NCBI GenBank assembly: GCA_016182615.1
Contig: JACPGF010000082.1
Location: forward strand, 1 to 39,874
From: Ignavibacteriales bacterium
GTDB taxonomy: Bacteria > Bacteroidota > Ignavibacteria > Ignavibacteriales > Ignavibacteriaceae
DNA length: 39,874 bases
Direction of reading: 5' to 3'
Part shown: in pieces, positions 18,468 to 26,789 of the stretch
Layout of the letters: each line of letters begins with the position of its first letter
How positions within the stretch are numbered: the stretch's first letter is position 1
Translations under genes and position numbers: made by a program
The notes under the pieces: model-generated
What the model was told of the DNA's origin: nothing
Database searches by the model: none
Seen by the model: only the letters and a program-made list of their open reading frames with translations

Positions 18468-18989
18468 TTAATCAATTACCGGAATTAATTTTTTTGCCAA
18501 ACGGGTACGCGCCTTGAACAAACGGCTTTTTACCAGTTCCTCGTCTATTTGCAGCATCTCACCAATCTCGCGGTACGAAAAGCCGCCGTACTCACGCAGC
18601 AACAATGCATCCTTTTGTTCAAGCGGCAGGGTTTCAAGCTCCGCGCGGACAATTTCCCGCAGGTTATTCAGTTCGTACTGCAGCTCAACATTAGCGCTGC
18701 TGCCAGCCGCTACATGCTCAGCATCCTCCAGGCTGCTGCTGCCTGCATCCACCCGTTTTTTCCTGAAAAACGCGTATATCTCATTCCGTGTGCTTTTAAA
18801 CAGCCAGTATGAAATACTTTCCTTGCTGCGTATGCCGGGCAGATGCTCGAACAATTTCAGGAACACCGTTTGCACGATGTCATCGGTTACCATTTTATTG
18901 CTGCTCATCTTCAGGGCATAATTATACACTACCTGCTTGTAGCGGTGATAATAATTCAAAAACTCGTTTTGTTGGTTTTGCAGATTCAT
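18468..18989 (-). CDS. RNA polymerase sigma-70 factor, ECF subfamily
   Basis: Sigma2 ALKMSSNKMVTDDIVQTVFLKLFEHLPGIRSKESISYWLFKSTRNEIYAFFRKKR; sigma4 LPLEQKDALLLREYGGFSYREIGEMLQIDEELVKSRLFKARTRLAKKL. Confidence 0.95.
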   Translation of the reverse strand: MNLQNQQNEFLNYYHRYKQVVYNYALKMSSNKMVTDDIVQTVFLKLFEHLPGIRSKESISYWLFKSTRNEIYAFFRKKRVDAGSSSLEDAEHVAAGSSANVELQYELNNLREIVRAELETLPLEQKDALLLREYGGFSYREIGEMLQIDEELVKSRLFKARTRLAKKLIPVID

Positions 18990-19377
18990 AATTTTTTGTA
19001 TTGTCTGTATATAAAGATGAGGAAACAAGCAAAAAGTTGCCAGGGGAAAAAGATTTATTTTTGTATTTCTTCTCTGCTCTGGAAATTTTAAGCTGTTATA
19101 ATTGAATAAAATGGTCGGTATAAATTGGTCTGCTCAGCCAATAGTAATTCATCATTAACTCAAACTGCAAAACGCAGTTTCTCATTTATGCACTATTCAA
19201 CCCAAATAAAATTAGCAAGAAAACTAATTTCTATATAAAAATAAGGCGTAACAAATGTGCGCCTATATTAAAACAGAAGTTACAGTTTCCTTAAAATTAA
19301 ATATCCTGTAAAAGTTTTCCGGTGGTAAATTCCCAGTCCATTTTACACCCTAACAGGCAAATAACCTTGGCAAAAAC

Positions 19378-21147
19378 TTAGTCTTTCCTTTTCCTGAAAC
19401 AGGCCGTCGGTTCTGTTTTCTCAAAATAGACGATGGCATCGAAATCCTGTGCTATTTTTGTTGGATAGAACGCCTCATCCACTGGAGTGGCGCCGATAGA
19501 TCTGAATCCGATATAATCTTGGACTAACCAAGCAAAGGGGCTGTTCGTAAATTTTCTCAGGTCAATAATCAACTGCTCTTTACCAGCATTATGAAGTATC
19601 CATTCAAATGAACCGGGCTGAGGCAGTGAAGTTGAATAGTTATTTATGCCGTTCTTTCCAACGGCAGTATATTTGCCTTCAAAAAAGCCAAATCCAAAAA
19701 CAACCATTTCCTTTCCATACTTTTTATCTAAAAAGAAACCCATTGACCCTGTTTGAAAATTGCTTTTTGCCACATGCCCATTATGTGCCCACAATACTAT
19801 CTTTGCATCAGCACCCGAATGGTTTAATATCCACCCGGTGTTTACCGCCATACTTTCATCGCGGGAGGCAGAGCCCGGAATTTTATTTGTAATACACTGA
19901 ACAACAATTCTCGCATTCTGTATTGCCCAATCGACGGTATCTTTATCAACATACTCTTTGAATGACTTCTCTTTATTTTCCATGATACTCAATACTTCAG
20001 CAGCATAATTCAAAACCGGTTCATAAAGCTTTTTATCCGGTTTTATATTACTCTTCTTTTGTGTGGCATAATAAGCCAACACGCTATCGTAATTACTTTT
20101 TACTTGTTGTACATTGGTAGAATCATATCTGGCTAAAAAATTCAGGACGTTAGCCGCCGCGATATCCGGGGTTTGCATGTCAAAGCCCCAAAATTCAATT
20201 CTCCCTTTTTTGGACCTATTGAATTCCCGCATCCACTCGATCATATCCAAAACTTCCTGCGTGCTCCATGTCCAAAAATAAAGTCCTGCCAAGGCTTCCT
20301 TTGCAATCCCTTTACCATAAAGGATGTAGTCATTAACAGCTTTAGCTTCAGGCATATTTGCTTCGATAGCAAATACGGTAAAGCCGCACTCCTCTGCCAA
20401 GAATTTTGTCATCCGGTGTTTCATCTTAAAAAATTCGCTTGTACCATGAGTTCCCTCTCCCAATGAAACTATTTTTGCATTACCCACCATTTTTTTCAGA
20501 AAATGCAGGTCGCTGTTATCCTGCTTCGGGTCTGCGGAATTAAACATGCGAACATTCGATTGTAACCAGTTTCTTTGTTCACCTGTAAGCGAAAAAACCT
20601 TGGGTGGTATTTGTTCATAAACTTTTCCATCTAATTCTATTTGCAGATTATCAAACCATGCTTTTCCATCTCCTGCTAACAGAACTCCAAAAACAATGTT
20701 TTCGGGGTTTTCATCGATTTTTAACTCAATTGAGTATTTTTGCCAGCCGGTTGTGCCCTTTACGCCACGGTTTTGCATGTTGTCAAAATTTAAGATTCCG
20801 TTTTTGCCATCAACGCGCCACCACAAGCCCGCGAAACCAGTAGTTACAGCTTCGGTTTTTATATATCCCGTGTAACGGAGTGATTTGCCTTTTGCATCCT
20901 CAGTTTTAATTCCAATAGAAGCAACCCCAAAATCGCCCTCAGCATTTTTTTGTATACATAAACTGCTTTTACCCGTGAAAAATACGGCCGTATCAACTGA
21001 AACTTTGTATCCTTCGCCTGCCTGATACCATCCCTTTGCATTTCCTAAAGATGAATAATTCTCAAAATCCAAATTCAAAAACACTTGGGCTTGTATATTG
21101 CTTATAAAAAATGCGAGGAACAGCGAAAAGAATATAAAATTTTTCAT
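19378..21147 (-). CDS. Erythromycin esterase family protein with N-terminal carbohydrate-binding-like domain
   Basis: IVSLGEGTHGTSEFFKMKHRMTKFLAEECGFTVFAIEANMPEA, WTWSTQEVLDMIEWMREFN, WAHNGHVAK motifs; signal peptide. Confidence 0.9.
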   Translation of the reverse strand: MKNFIFFSLFLAFFISNIQAQVFLNLDFENYSSLGNAKGWYQAGEGYKVSVDTAVFFTGKSSLCIQKNAEGDFGVASIGIKTEDAKGKSLRYTGYIKTEAVTTGFAGLWWRVDGKNGILNFDNMQNRGVKGTTGWQKYSIELKIDENPENIVFGVLLAGDGKAWFDNLQIELDGKVYEQIPPKVFSLTGEQRNWLQSNVRMFNSADPKQDNSDLHFLKKMVGNAKIVSLGEGTHGTSEFFKMKHRMTKFLAEECGFTVFAIEANMPEAKAVNDYILYGKGIAKEALAGLYFWTWSTQEVLDMIEWMREFNRSKKGRIEFWGFDMQTPDIAAANVLNFLARYDSTNVQQVKSNYDSVLAYYATQKKSNIKPDKKLYEPVLNYAAEVLSIMENKEKSFKEYVDKDTVDWAIQNARIVVQCITNKIPGSASRDESMAVNTGWILNHSGADAKIVLWAHNGHVAKSNFQTGSMGFFLDKKYGKEMVVFGFGFFEGKYTAVGKNGINNYSTSLPQPGSFEWILHNAGKEQLIIDLRKFTNSPFAWLVQDYIGFRSIGATPVDEAFYPTKIAQDFDAIVYFEKTEPTACFRKRKD

Positions 21148-21384
21148 AAGTGTATTTTCTTCTTATTCTATGATTGGTTTTTAATTTTTACCCATCGTCC
21201 AAAAATTTGGATTAACAAAGCTTTATCAGACAAGGATTCCTTCGCTTTCAATGCGGTTCTTTAAAAACGGATTCATACTTTTCCTGAGGCGGACTATATC
21301 AACCCGGGTAAGAAAAATTGATTCAAGTTCTTCTTTAATATGAACAAAAACTAATTAAAAATTTTTGCACCTTATTGGCTTAAT

Positions 21385-22524
21385 TTAAAATATAATTTCT
21401 TCCTCAGTTTGGGACTTCTGGTCCGATTGTTCATTTGCAACTATAAATCTTGCTCTCGCTAATAGTTCATCAAAAGTGATTATCTCAGGGTTGTATATAT
21501 TTCGCCTGTAAAGTTCAAAAGTGGCAACACTAGTATCTGTAATGAGTTCTTCAGTCCTTCCTATAACTAAAATACCTTTTGGTTGAATTGTATGAATATT
21601 TAACGGGTGTAGAGTTCTATCATTTTGAGTATTTAGAGCAGTCTCTTGCCAAGTCTTGCAATTTACTTGTATTTGACTTACAGCTCCAGATAATTCTGAA
21701 CTTATTAAGCATGCCCCATTACGATAGATAAAAGGTTGACCTTTTTGATAGAAAAGAAGTTTAGTAAACGGTTTTTTTATTTCAACAAGACAAGTGAATT
21801 TCGCAGCAGCTATTGAAGAAAGTAAAAAATCACCCCTCTGAGTTCCTAATCCTGTATAATTAATACCTCCAATGTGTGGTTGATCAGACAAAACTGAATT
21901 GAACTGGTAATTCAACCCAAAACCAAACAACCATTGGTTACTCTGGAAGAATTTCTGCCAATAGGATTCGTCCAATTCCTCATCTGCAAGACTATTTTCG
22001 AACTCAGCCAAGGCTTCACTTCGTTCCTGTTGTATCCTTGCCCGAGATAAACGGGTTACTAAATTAGGGTTATTATCGACTAATTCCTTCCAAATCTCCT
22101 CACCGAAATCCTGTTCAAGAAGCTTCTGAACAAATAACTTTCTGTTTTCTGGAATACTCAAGATTTTACTTGCTTCTTCAACCACAAATTCCCTCTCGCC
22201 TAAAAAAACTCCTTTTTGGCTTAAGCAATATAATTGCTGCAATCCATCAAATAATCTTTTAAGTGGTGTACTTCGAAGATGTATTTTTATTCCATCTCCG
22301 GCTTTTAATCTTGTCAAATCTATCGCTTCAATATCCTCCCACTTATCATTTAGACCCTTTCTTTGGTGAATAATTGTACCACTTAATGTCTCACCTGTCG
22401 ATACTTTTACATCATTGATCTCTGCTCGGAATACTCTTCTAGTAGTTGCAGTCTCATCAATTATCAGTACTTGCTCCACTTTCGCAGAATTATAACTTGT
22501 GCTTCTTGTTGTCAATTTGCTCAT
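21385..22524 (-). CDS. sduA: Shedu-type anti-phage nuclease (DUF4263, SduA-like)
   Basis: C-terminal YWQKFFQSNQWLFGFGLNYQF...GDFLLSSIAAAKFTCLVEIKKP (D...ExK of PD-(D/E)XK), KGILVIGR, ITFDELLARARFIV; SD AGGAAA upstream. Confidence 0.8.
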   Translation of the reverse strand: MSKLTTRSTSYNSAKVEQVLIIDETATTRRVFRAEINDVKVSTGETLSGTIIHQRKGLNDKWEDIEAIDLTRLKAGDGIKIHLRSTPLKRLFDGLQQLYCLSQKGVFLGEREFVVEEASKILSIPENRKLFVQKLLEQDFGEEIWKELVDNNPNLVTRLSRARIQQERSEALAEFENSLADEELDESYWQKFFQSNQWLFGFGLNYQFNSVLSDQPHIGGINYTGLGTQRGDFLLSSIAAAKFTCLVEIKKPFTKLLFYQKGQPFIYRNGACLISSELSGAVSQIQVNCKTWQETALNTQNDRTLHPLNIHTIQPKGILVIGRTEELITDTSVATFELYRRNIYNPEIITFDELLARARFIVANEQSDQKSQTEEEIIF

Positions 22525-22551
22525 ATTTTCACTTTCCTCATTTTTAGCTTC

Positions 22552-22935
22552 CTATAGAAAAAGCAGTCCGGTTGCTCGAAACTTTTTATATGTGTTTGAG
22601 TTTATGTAAAAATTCTTATCAAAACTCACTCTCTCAAGTTTGATTTTTTGTGTACCCTCCAAACCAATTATTGAGCACAAATTCTGTTGCACAGTATCCA
22701 AACAGTCTGGGCAATTACTTAAGAAATATCCTGTAATCAAGCAATTCCCATGTATTTTTTTTATCGAAACTCGCTTCATTACCTCGAATATTGAAAAAAC
22801 ATTTAGGCTTTTAAAGTAGTGCACATCAGGAATACTAATTTCTTCTTTATCCGGTGTTTCCAGTACACATTTTTTTAGAGTCTTTAATTGTTTAGGATTT
22901 AATAAAATATCTCTATCTATAAGATTTTTTGACAT
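22552..22935 (-). CDS. Hypothetical protein with CxxC motif, operonic with the Shedu-like gene
   Basis: 127-aa ORF, strong SD GAGGAGG before ATG, 27 bp upstream of the Shedu start; NCPDCLDTVQQNLC. Confidence 0.75.
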   Translation of the reverse strand: MSKNLIDRDILLNPKQLKTLKKCVLETPDKEEISIPDVHYFKSLNVFSIFEVMKRVSIKKIHGNCLITGYFLSNCPDCLDTVQQNLCSIIGLEGTQKIKLERVSFDKNFYINSNTYKKFRATGLLFL

Positions 22936-22986
22936 TCTCTCGCCTCCTCGGTTGATATTAATTTATTTTGTGGTAGTGCTATCATC

Positions 22987-24357
22987 TTAAGTACTTTCAC
23001 GCTTATCATTCGCCAATAAAATAAACAATCCATGTTTTAGCTCTTCAATTTCTTTAAAAAGATCATTCATTTTTTTCTTATTAACATATATTTGTCCCTT
23101 ATTTTCAAGAAGATTTATTTCATATTTTCTTTCGACATCTTTTTTCTCTTCTGCTTTTTTTTTTTTTTTATTATAACAAATCGTTGCAGTAGTTTCTTTA
23201 GGATATTTATTTTTTTCCTCATTTTCCGTAGAATCGCTTTCCAAGTCATAAGCCAACGAAAAGAAGAATTCTATTCTCTCTTGTTTCTCAAGAAGTGCAA
23301 TATACTTAAGCTTGGGCAACACATTAACAGTATCATAAGTACCCATATAAGGCAAATCAGGATCGAACCGGACAGTAACATCATAAGCAGCACTTCCACC
23401 CGTGTTTTGTATAATAAGGTTAAGGAAGTCATAATTATCTTTATCAGGAGCAATTTTAACGCTAACCGCTGGTTCATTTATTCTTTTCGTTTCCTCGAGG
23501 GAACTTGCACTCGATTTCATGGAACGATATGCAAATATGACTGCAAAAATTGTAAAGATAGCTGCCAATGCGGTAGCTGCGCTACTAACTCTAATAAACC
23601 AATCTGTTGGATATTTATTTGATTCCATGATAAATAGTTGATTAACTAGTGTGACAATCACCGATGCTGCTATAATAGCAGCAATTAAAACATAGTCATT
23701 TTTCTTTTGCATTATTAAATCCCATTGATTGTTTATAAAAATCAAGTAGTGTTTAGGTTTAATATACTTCCTTCTTGTAAGTTTACTGCTGTAATACAAC
23801 GATGGTAGAGCAGTTAAAATTCCAAGTAATATGATCGAAAATTTCATGCCGACTGAATGACGCAGGTAAATGTTGCCGGTTTTATTGAAATATGAAATGA
23901 GCAGAATTAATTGACTAAAAACGAATACACCATAATAGGGTTGCAGAAAATCAGGGATCCAACTTATTATGCCTTTGGGTGATACAGTCGGGTCATAACT
24001 TTCGGGATAAATGTAATCTTCACCAAACACACCAGCCATTTTTCTAATTTTACCATTAACTATTTGATCCCTACGAAAATTATATGCTATTGTATTAACT
24101 TGCCATGCTCCAAAGAAAATTGAAGCCATAGCTATAATAACTGCATAATTGATTTGTTGTTCTTGCATAACAAAAACATAACCATATCCTAAAACTATTG
24201 AACCTAAAAATCCCAAGATTTTCTGAAATGATTGTTCTCTGATACGTTGATTTTCCGCAAATTGAGTGTGCCAATTGACTAATATTGGATATGTGAGATC
24301 CTTTAAACTTCCTTTTTTTTCTTCACTTCCGTCATTCGTAGAGCGATTTAATTCCAT
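22987..24357 (-). CDS. Multi-TM membrane protein with C-terminal cytosolic beta-rich domain
   Basis: Several hydrophobic segments (ILGFLGSIVLGYGYVFVM, YAVIIAMASIFFGAW, GVFVFSQLILLISYF, FSIILLGILTALPSLY, YVLIAAIIAASVIVTLV, AATALAAIFTIFAVIFAY) then NEPAVSVKIAPDKDNYDFLNLIIQNTGGSAAYDVTVRF. Confidence 0.8.
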   Translation of the reverse strand: MELNRSTNDGSEEKKGSLKDLTYPILVNWHTQFAENQRIREQSFQKILGFLGSIVLGYGYVFVMQEQQINYAVIIAMASIFFGAWQVNTIAYNFRRDQIVNGKIRKMAGVFGEDYIYPESYDPTVSPKGIISWIPDFLQPYYGVFVFSQLILLISYFNKTGNIYLRHSVGMKFSIILLGILTALPSLYYSSKLTRRKYIKPKHYLIFINNQWDLIMQKKNDYVLIAAIIAASVIVTLVNQLFIMESNKYPTDWFIRVSSAATALAAIFTIFAVIFAYRSMKSSASSLEETKRINEPAVSVKIAPDKDNYDFLNLIIQNTGGSAAYDVTVRFDPDLPYMGTYDTVNVLPKLKYIALLEKQERIEFFFSLAYDLESDSTENEEKNKYPKETTATICYNKKKKKAEEKKDVERKYEINLLENKGQIYVNKKKMNDLFKEIEELKHGLFILLANDKREST

Positions 24358-24401
24358 TTAATTCCATTCTTGTAACTATTCAAGGTAATTTTATTTAATA
24401 A

Positions 24402-24767
24402 TTAAAATCTTTTATCGTCCAGAAAACCGTTTGGCGGCTGAAAATTGAATTTTAATATTGTATCCAGGCGGTTTCCTACCACCTCAATACTTTCATGCTT
24501 TAATGAATCTGAAAGCCAGTTTGAGTAATTATTATCTCGTGGGAAATTCTTTAACCGGAGTGTAATTACGTTATAATCTTTAGACATATCTCTATAGAGA
24601 ATCTGATTGCCAGTGATTAGACGCTCACTGCCGCCATTTACACTTAGATAAAAATCCATGTTACACGTTGTTGGTCTTCTATTAGGTATTTGGGCAAACG
24701 CAATACCGTAGAGAAGCTCACAGAATACCAGAATTTTATAACTGCTGATTGATACTTTGCTCAGCAT
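24402..24767 (-). CDS. Hypothetical protein with signal-peptide-like N-terminus
   Basis: ORF MLSKVSISSYKILVFCELLYGIAFAQIPNRRPTTCNMDFYLSV...; ATG at 24767 with GGGAAG upstream. Confidence 0.55.
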   Translation of the reverse strand: MLSKVSISSYKILVFCELLYGIAFAQIPNRRPTTCNMDFYLSVNGGSERLITGNQILYRDMSKDYNVITLRLKNFPRDNNYSNWLSDSLKHESIEVVGNRLDTILKFNFQPPNGFLDDKRF

Positions 24768-24931
24768 CGAATACTTCCCAATAATTAAACTACCTCCCAA
24801 ACGAGCCCTTAATTACTTTTGATAAAACGAGCATTAACTCTTTTATTTTAATATATTAATAAAAACTGAGATAAGAAATACTCATAAACCATGATATTTT
24901 GATTTAAAATTTCAAATCATTGCACGGTGGC

Positions 24932-25020
24932 TAAAGCCAGTGGCTGGCTAGGTTGAGATTCCTCAGACTATGGGTATCCTTCACTTCGTAGCAGTCTGTA
25001 TTTAGGAGAAGTAAATTTTT
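24932..25020. repeat. Degenerate half-copy of the 6927-7120 palindromic repeat
   Basis: GGTGGCTAAAGCC...GATTCCTCAGACTATGGGTATCCTTCACTTCGTAGCAGTCTGTATTTAGGAGA matches 7040-7124 (GTGGCTAAAGCC...GATTCCTCAGACTATGGGTATCCATCACTTCGTGAAAGTCTGAGGTTAGGAGA). Confidence 0.85.
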
Positions 25021-25085
25021 TGATATGAGCTGAGTGATTAAATTTTTTAAAAGCCTTAAGTAAGACTAAAAAGTTATACATTTTA

Positions 25086-25330
25086 TGTGGATAACCCTGT
25101 GGATAACCTACCCGTAACTGTGGGGTTTATGTTAATAACAAAGTGCTGTGGATAAGGTACCGGTTGTCCCCATAAAAAAAGTTCGTGTTTTGTGTATAAG
25201 TGTGCTTAAAATATCCGCTATTTAAGCCCGGTTGCACCTATTTTATACCTTATCCACTTATCCACACCATAATAATAAGATATACATAGTTTAAACTTTA
25301 AATACTTATATATATTATATTAAAAGAGCA
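25086..25330. other. Candidate replication origin: DnaA-box cluster plus AT-rich unwinding element
   Basis: TGTGGATAA at 25086, 25098, 25147; TGTGTATAA at 25191; TTATCCACT at 25250; TTATCCACA at 25258; then CCATAATAATAAG and an AT-rich stretch to ~25330. Confidence 0.7.
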
Positions 25331-25510
25331 GTGGAAAACGGGGATAACCCAGTTTTGTATTTTTAACTGGTAAAGCACTCTTTCGGTACATATGAAAATC
25401 CGGTGGCATATCTGCAATTAAGCGAATCAGGCATTTGAACCACTCTAAGCAATGTATCCTTTTAATAAACCAAATTTTATAATGACAATGCTCTGTTTGC
25501 ACCATACAAT

Positions 25511-25680
25511 TAGTGGCTAAAGCCTGAGAATTGTGGAATGAAGCTACCCCAGGGTGAACTCTGGGGTTAGGGGATATTTAATATTACCCGCTCGCAGAGC
25601 GGTTGCTATTTATGCCCTAACCCCGGCATTCATGCCGGGGTGTCTTACACCACTGGGATTTTCAGGCTTTAGCCACTGAA
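25511..25680. repeat. Nested palindromic (cloverleaf-like) repeat with TGGCTAAAGCCTGA outer stem and internal hairpins
   Basis: AGTGGCTAAAGCCTGA (25512) pairs with TCAGGCTTTAGCCACT (to 25677); internal CCCCAGggtgaactCTGGGG, CCGCTCgcaGAGCGG, CCCCGGCAttcaTGCCGGGG. Confidence 0.9.
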
Positions 25681-25903
25681 AAATCAATAGCAAAAACAAC
25701 CTTCATTTTATTTGAGTATCCGATTTTTTTTTACATCTCTTGCAATAAATCATTACTTCACCACGTGATTCTTCAAAAAAACTCCACAAAAAAATCATGT
25801 GAACCCTTTTTTGTGTTCTCAGCAATCATTTGGCTATTGTGGTGTATTTGCTTATATGGGTTTAATTTGTTAGCTTCGATATTAATCTAATCTCTGTATC
25901 ATC

Positions 25904-26731
25904 ATGAATAAAGTTATGAAATCAAAAAAAATATGCGTCCTGGGCGGAGGGAATATCGGCCTTGCAATCGTTAACGGATTACTAAATTCTAAATTATCGG
26001 TACCAAAAGATGTTTATGTTACCAGAAGAAATGTTGAAGGGCTTGCTGAATATAAAAGCAAAGGACTGCAGGTTACAGCCCAAAATACCATCGCGGTAAA
26101 GAACAGCCAAATTGTAATTCTTGCTGTTCAACCCCGGCAGCTTGATGAGTTACTCGATGAAATCAGCCCAGTAGTTAACCCTAAAAACCAAATAATAATT
26201 TCAGTTGTTTCAGGAGCAACTATCTCGGCAATGAAAAAACGGCTCCCGGAAGGAACATCAGTCGTCCGGGCAATGCCCAATACTGCAATTGCAATTCGTG
26301 AATCGATGACCTGTTTAGCCGGCAGTGGGGATTCTACTGATGCATTGAAAGTGGCAGAGAGTATTTTTAATGCTGTTGGTCAGACACTAATTATTAAAGA
26401 AGAATTAATGGTTCCCGCGACAGCTTTGTGTGCCTGTGGCATTGCATTCTTCCTGCGGGCAGTGCGTGCAGCATCCCAAGGCGGTATAGAGATTGGGTTT
26501 CACTCGGAAGAAGCACTGATGATGGCCGCACAGACCGCTAAAGGAGCGGCTACACTACTGCTTGCACTTGGCAATCATCCGGAAAACGAAGTGGATAAAG
26601 TTACTACTCCCAGAGGCTGCACTATTTCCGGTCTGAACCAGATGGAACATAGTGGATTCAGTTCTGCCATGATTAAAGGAATTATAACTTCTGCAGATAA
26701 AGCAGCAATACTGTATTCAAATAAAGATTAA
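25904..26731 (+). CDS. proC: Pyrroline-5-carboxylate reductase
   Basis: KICVLGGGNIGLAIVNGLL, VVRAMPNTAIAIRESMTCL, MMAAQTAKGAATLL, TTPRGCTISGLNQMEHSGFSSAMIKGI. Confidence 0.93.
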   Translation: MNKVMKSKKICVLGGGNIGLAIVNGLLNSKLSVPKDVYVTRRNVEGLAEYKSKGLQVTAQNTIAVKNSQIVILAVQPRQLDELLDEISPVVNPKNQIIISVVSGATISAMKKRLPEGTSVVRAMPNTAIAIRESMTCLAGSGDSTDALKVAESIFNAVGQTLIIKEELMVPATALCACGIAFFLRAVRAASQGGIEIGFHSEEALMMAAQTAKGAATLLLALGNHPENEVDKVTTPRGCTISGLNQMEHSGFSSAMIKGIITSADKAAILYSNKD

Positions 26732-26766
26732 AAAAAAGCCGTGAAAACTCTGTAGTATTCACGGCA
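26731..26766. terminator. Terminator hairpin between convergent genes, strongest for the minus strand
   Basis: GCCGTGAA...TTCACGGC stem; minus strand is followed by TTTTTTTT. Confidence 0.85.
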
Positions 26767-26789
26767 TTTCATTTTCTTGAATGAAAAAA

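Noticed and set aside
23092-23622. 176-aa plus-strand ORF antisense to the membrane gene
   Set aside because: Phe/Ile-rich because it is antisense to Lys-rich coding and the T15 tract; no start context.
25081-25270. Considered as simple intergenic repeat or iteron array
   Set aside because: Repeated unit is specifically the DnaA-box 9-mer in both orientations with variable spacing, unlike regularly spaced plasmid iterons, so reported as oriC candidate instead.
25320-25505. 61-aa minus-strand ORF
   Set aside because: Lies in AT-rich/repeat region, no SD or motif support.
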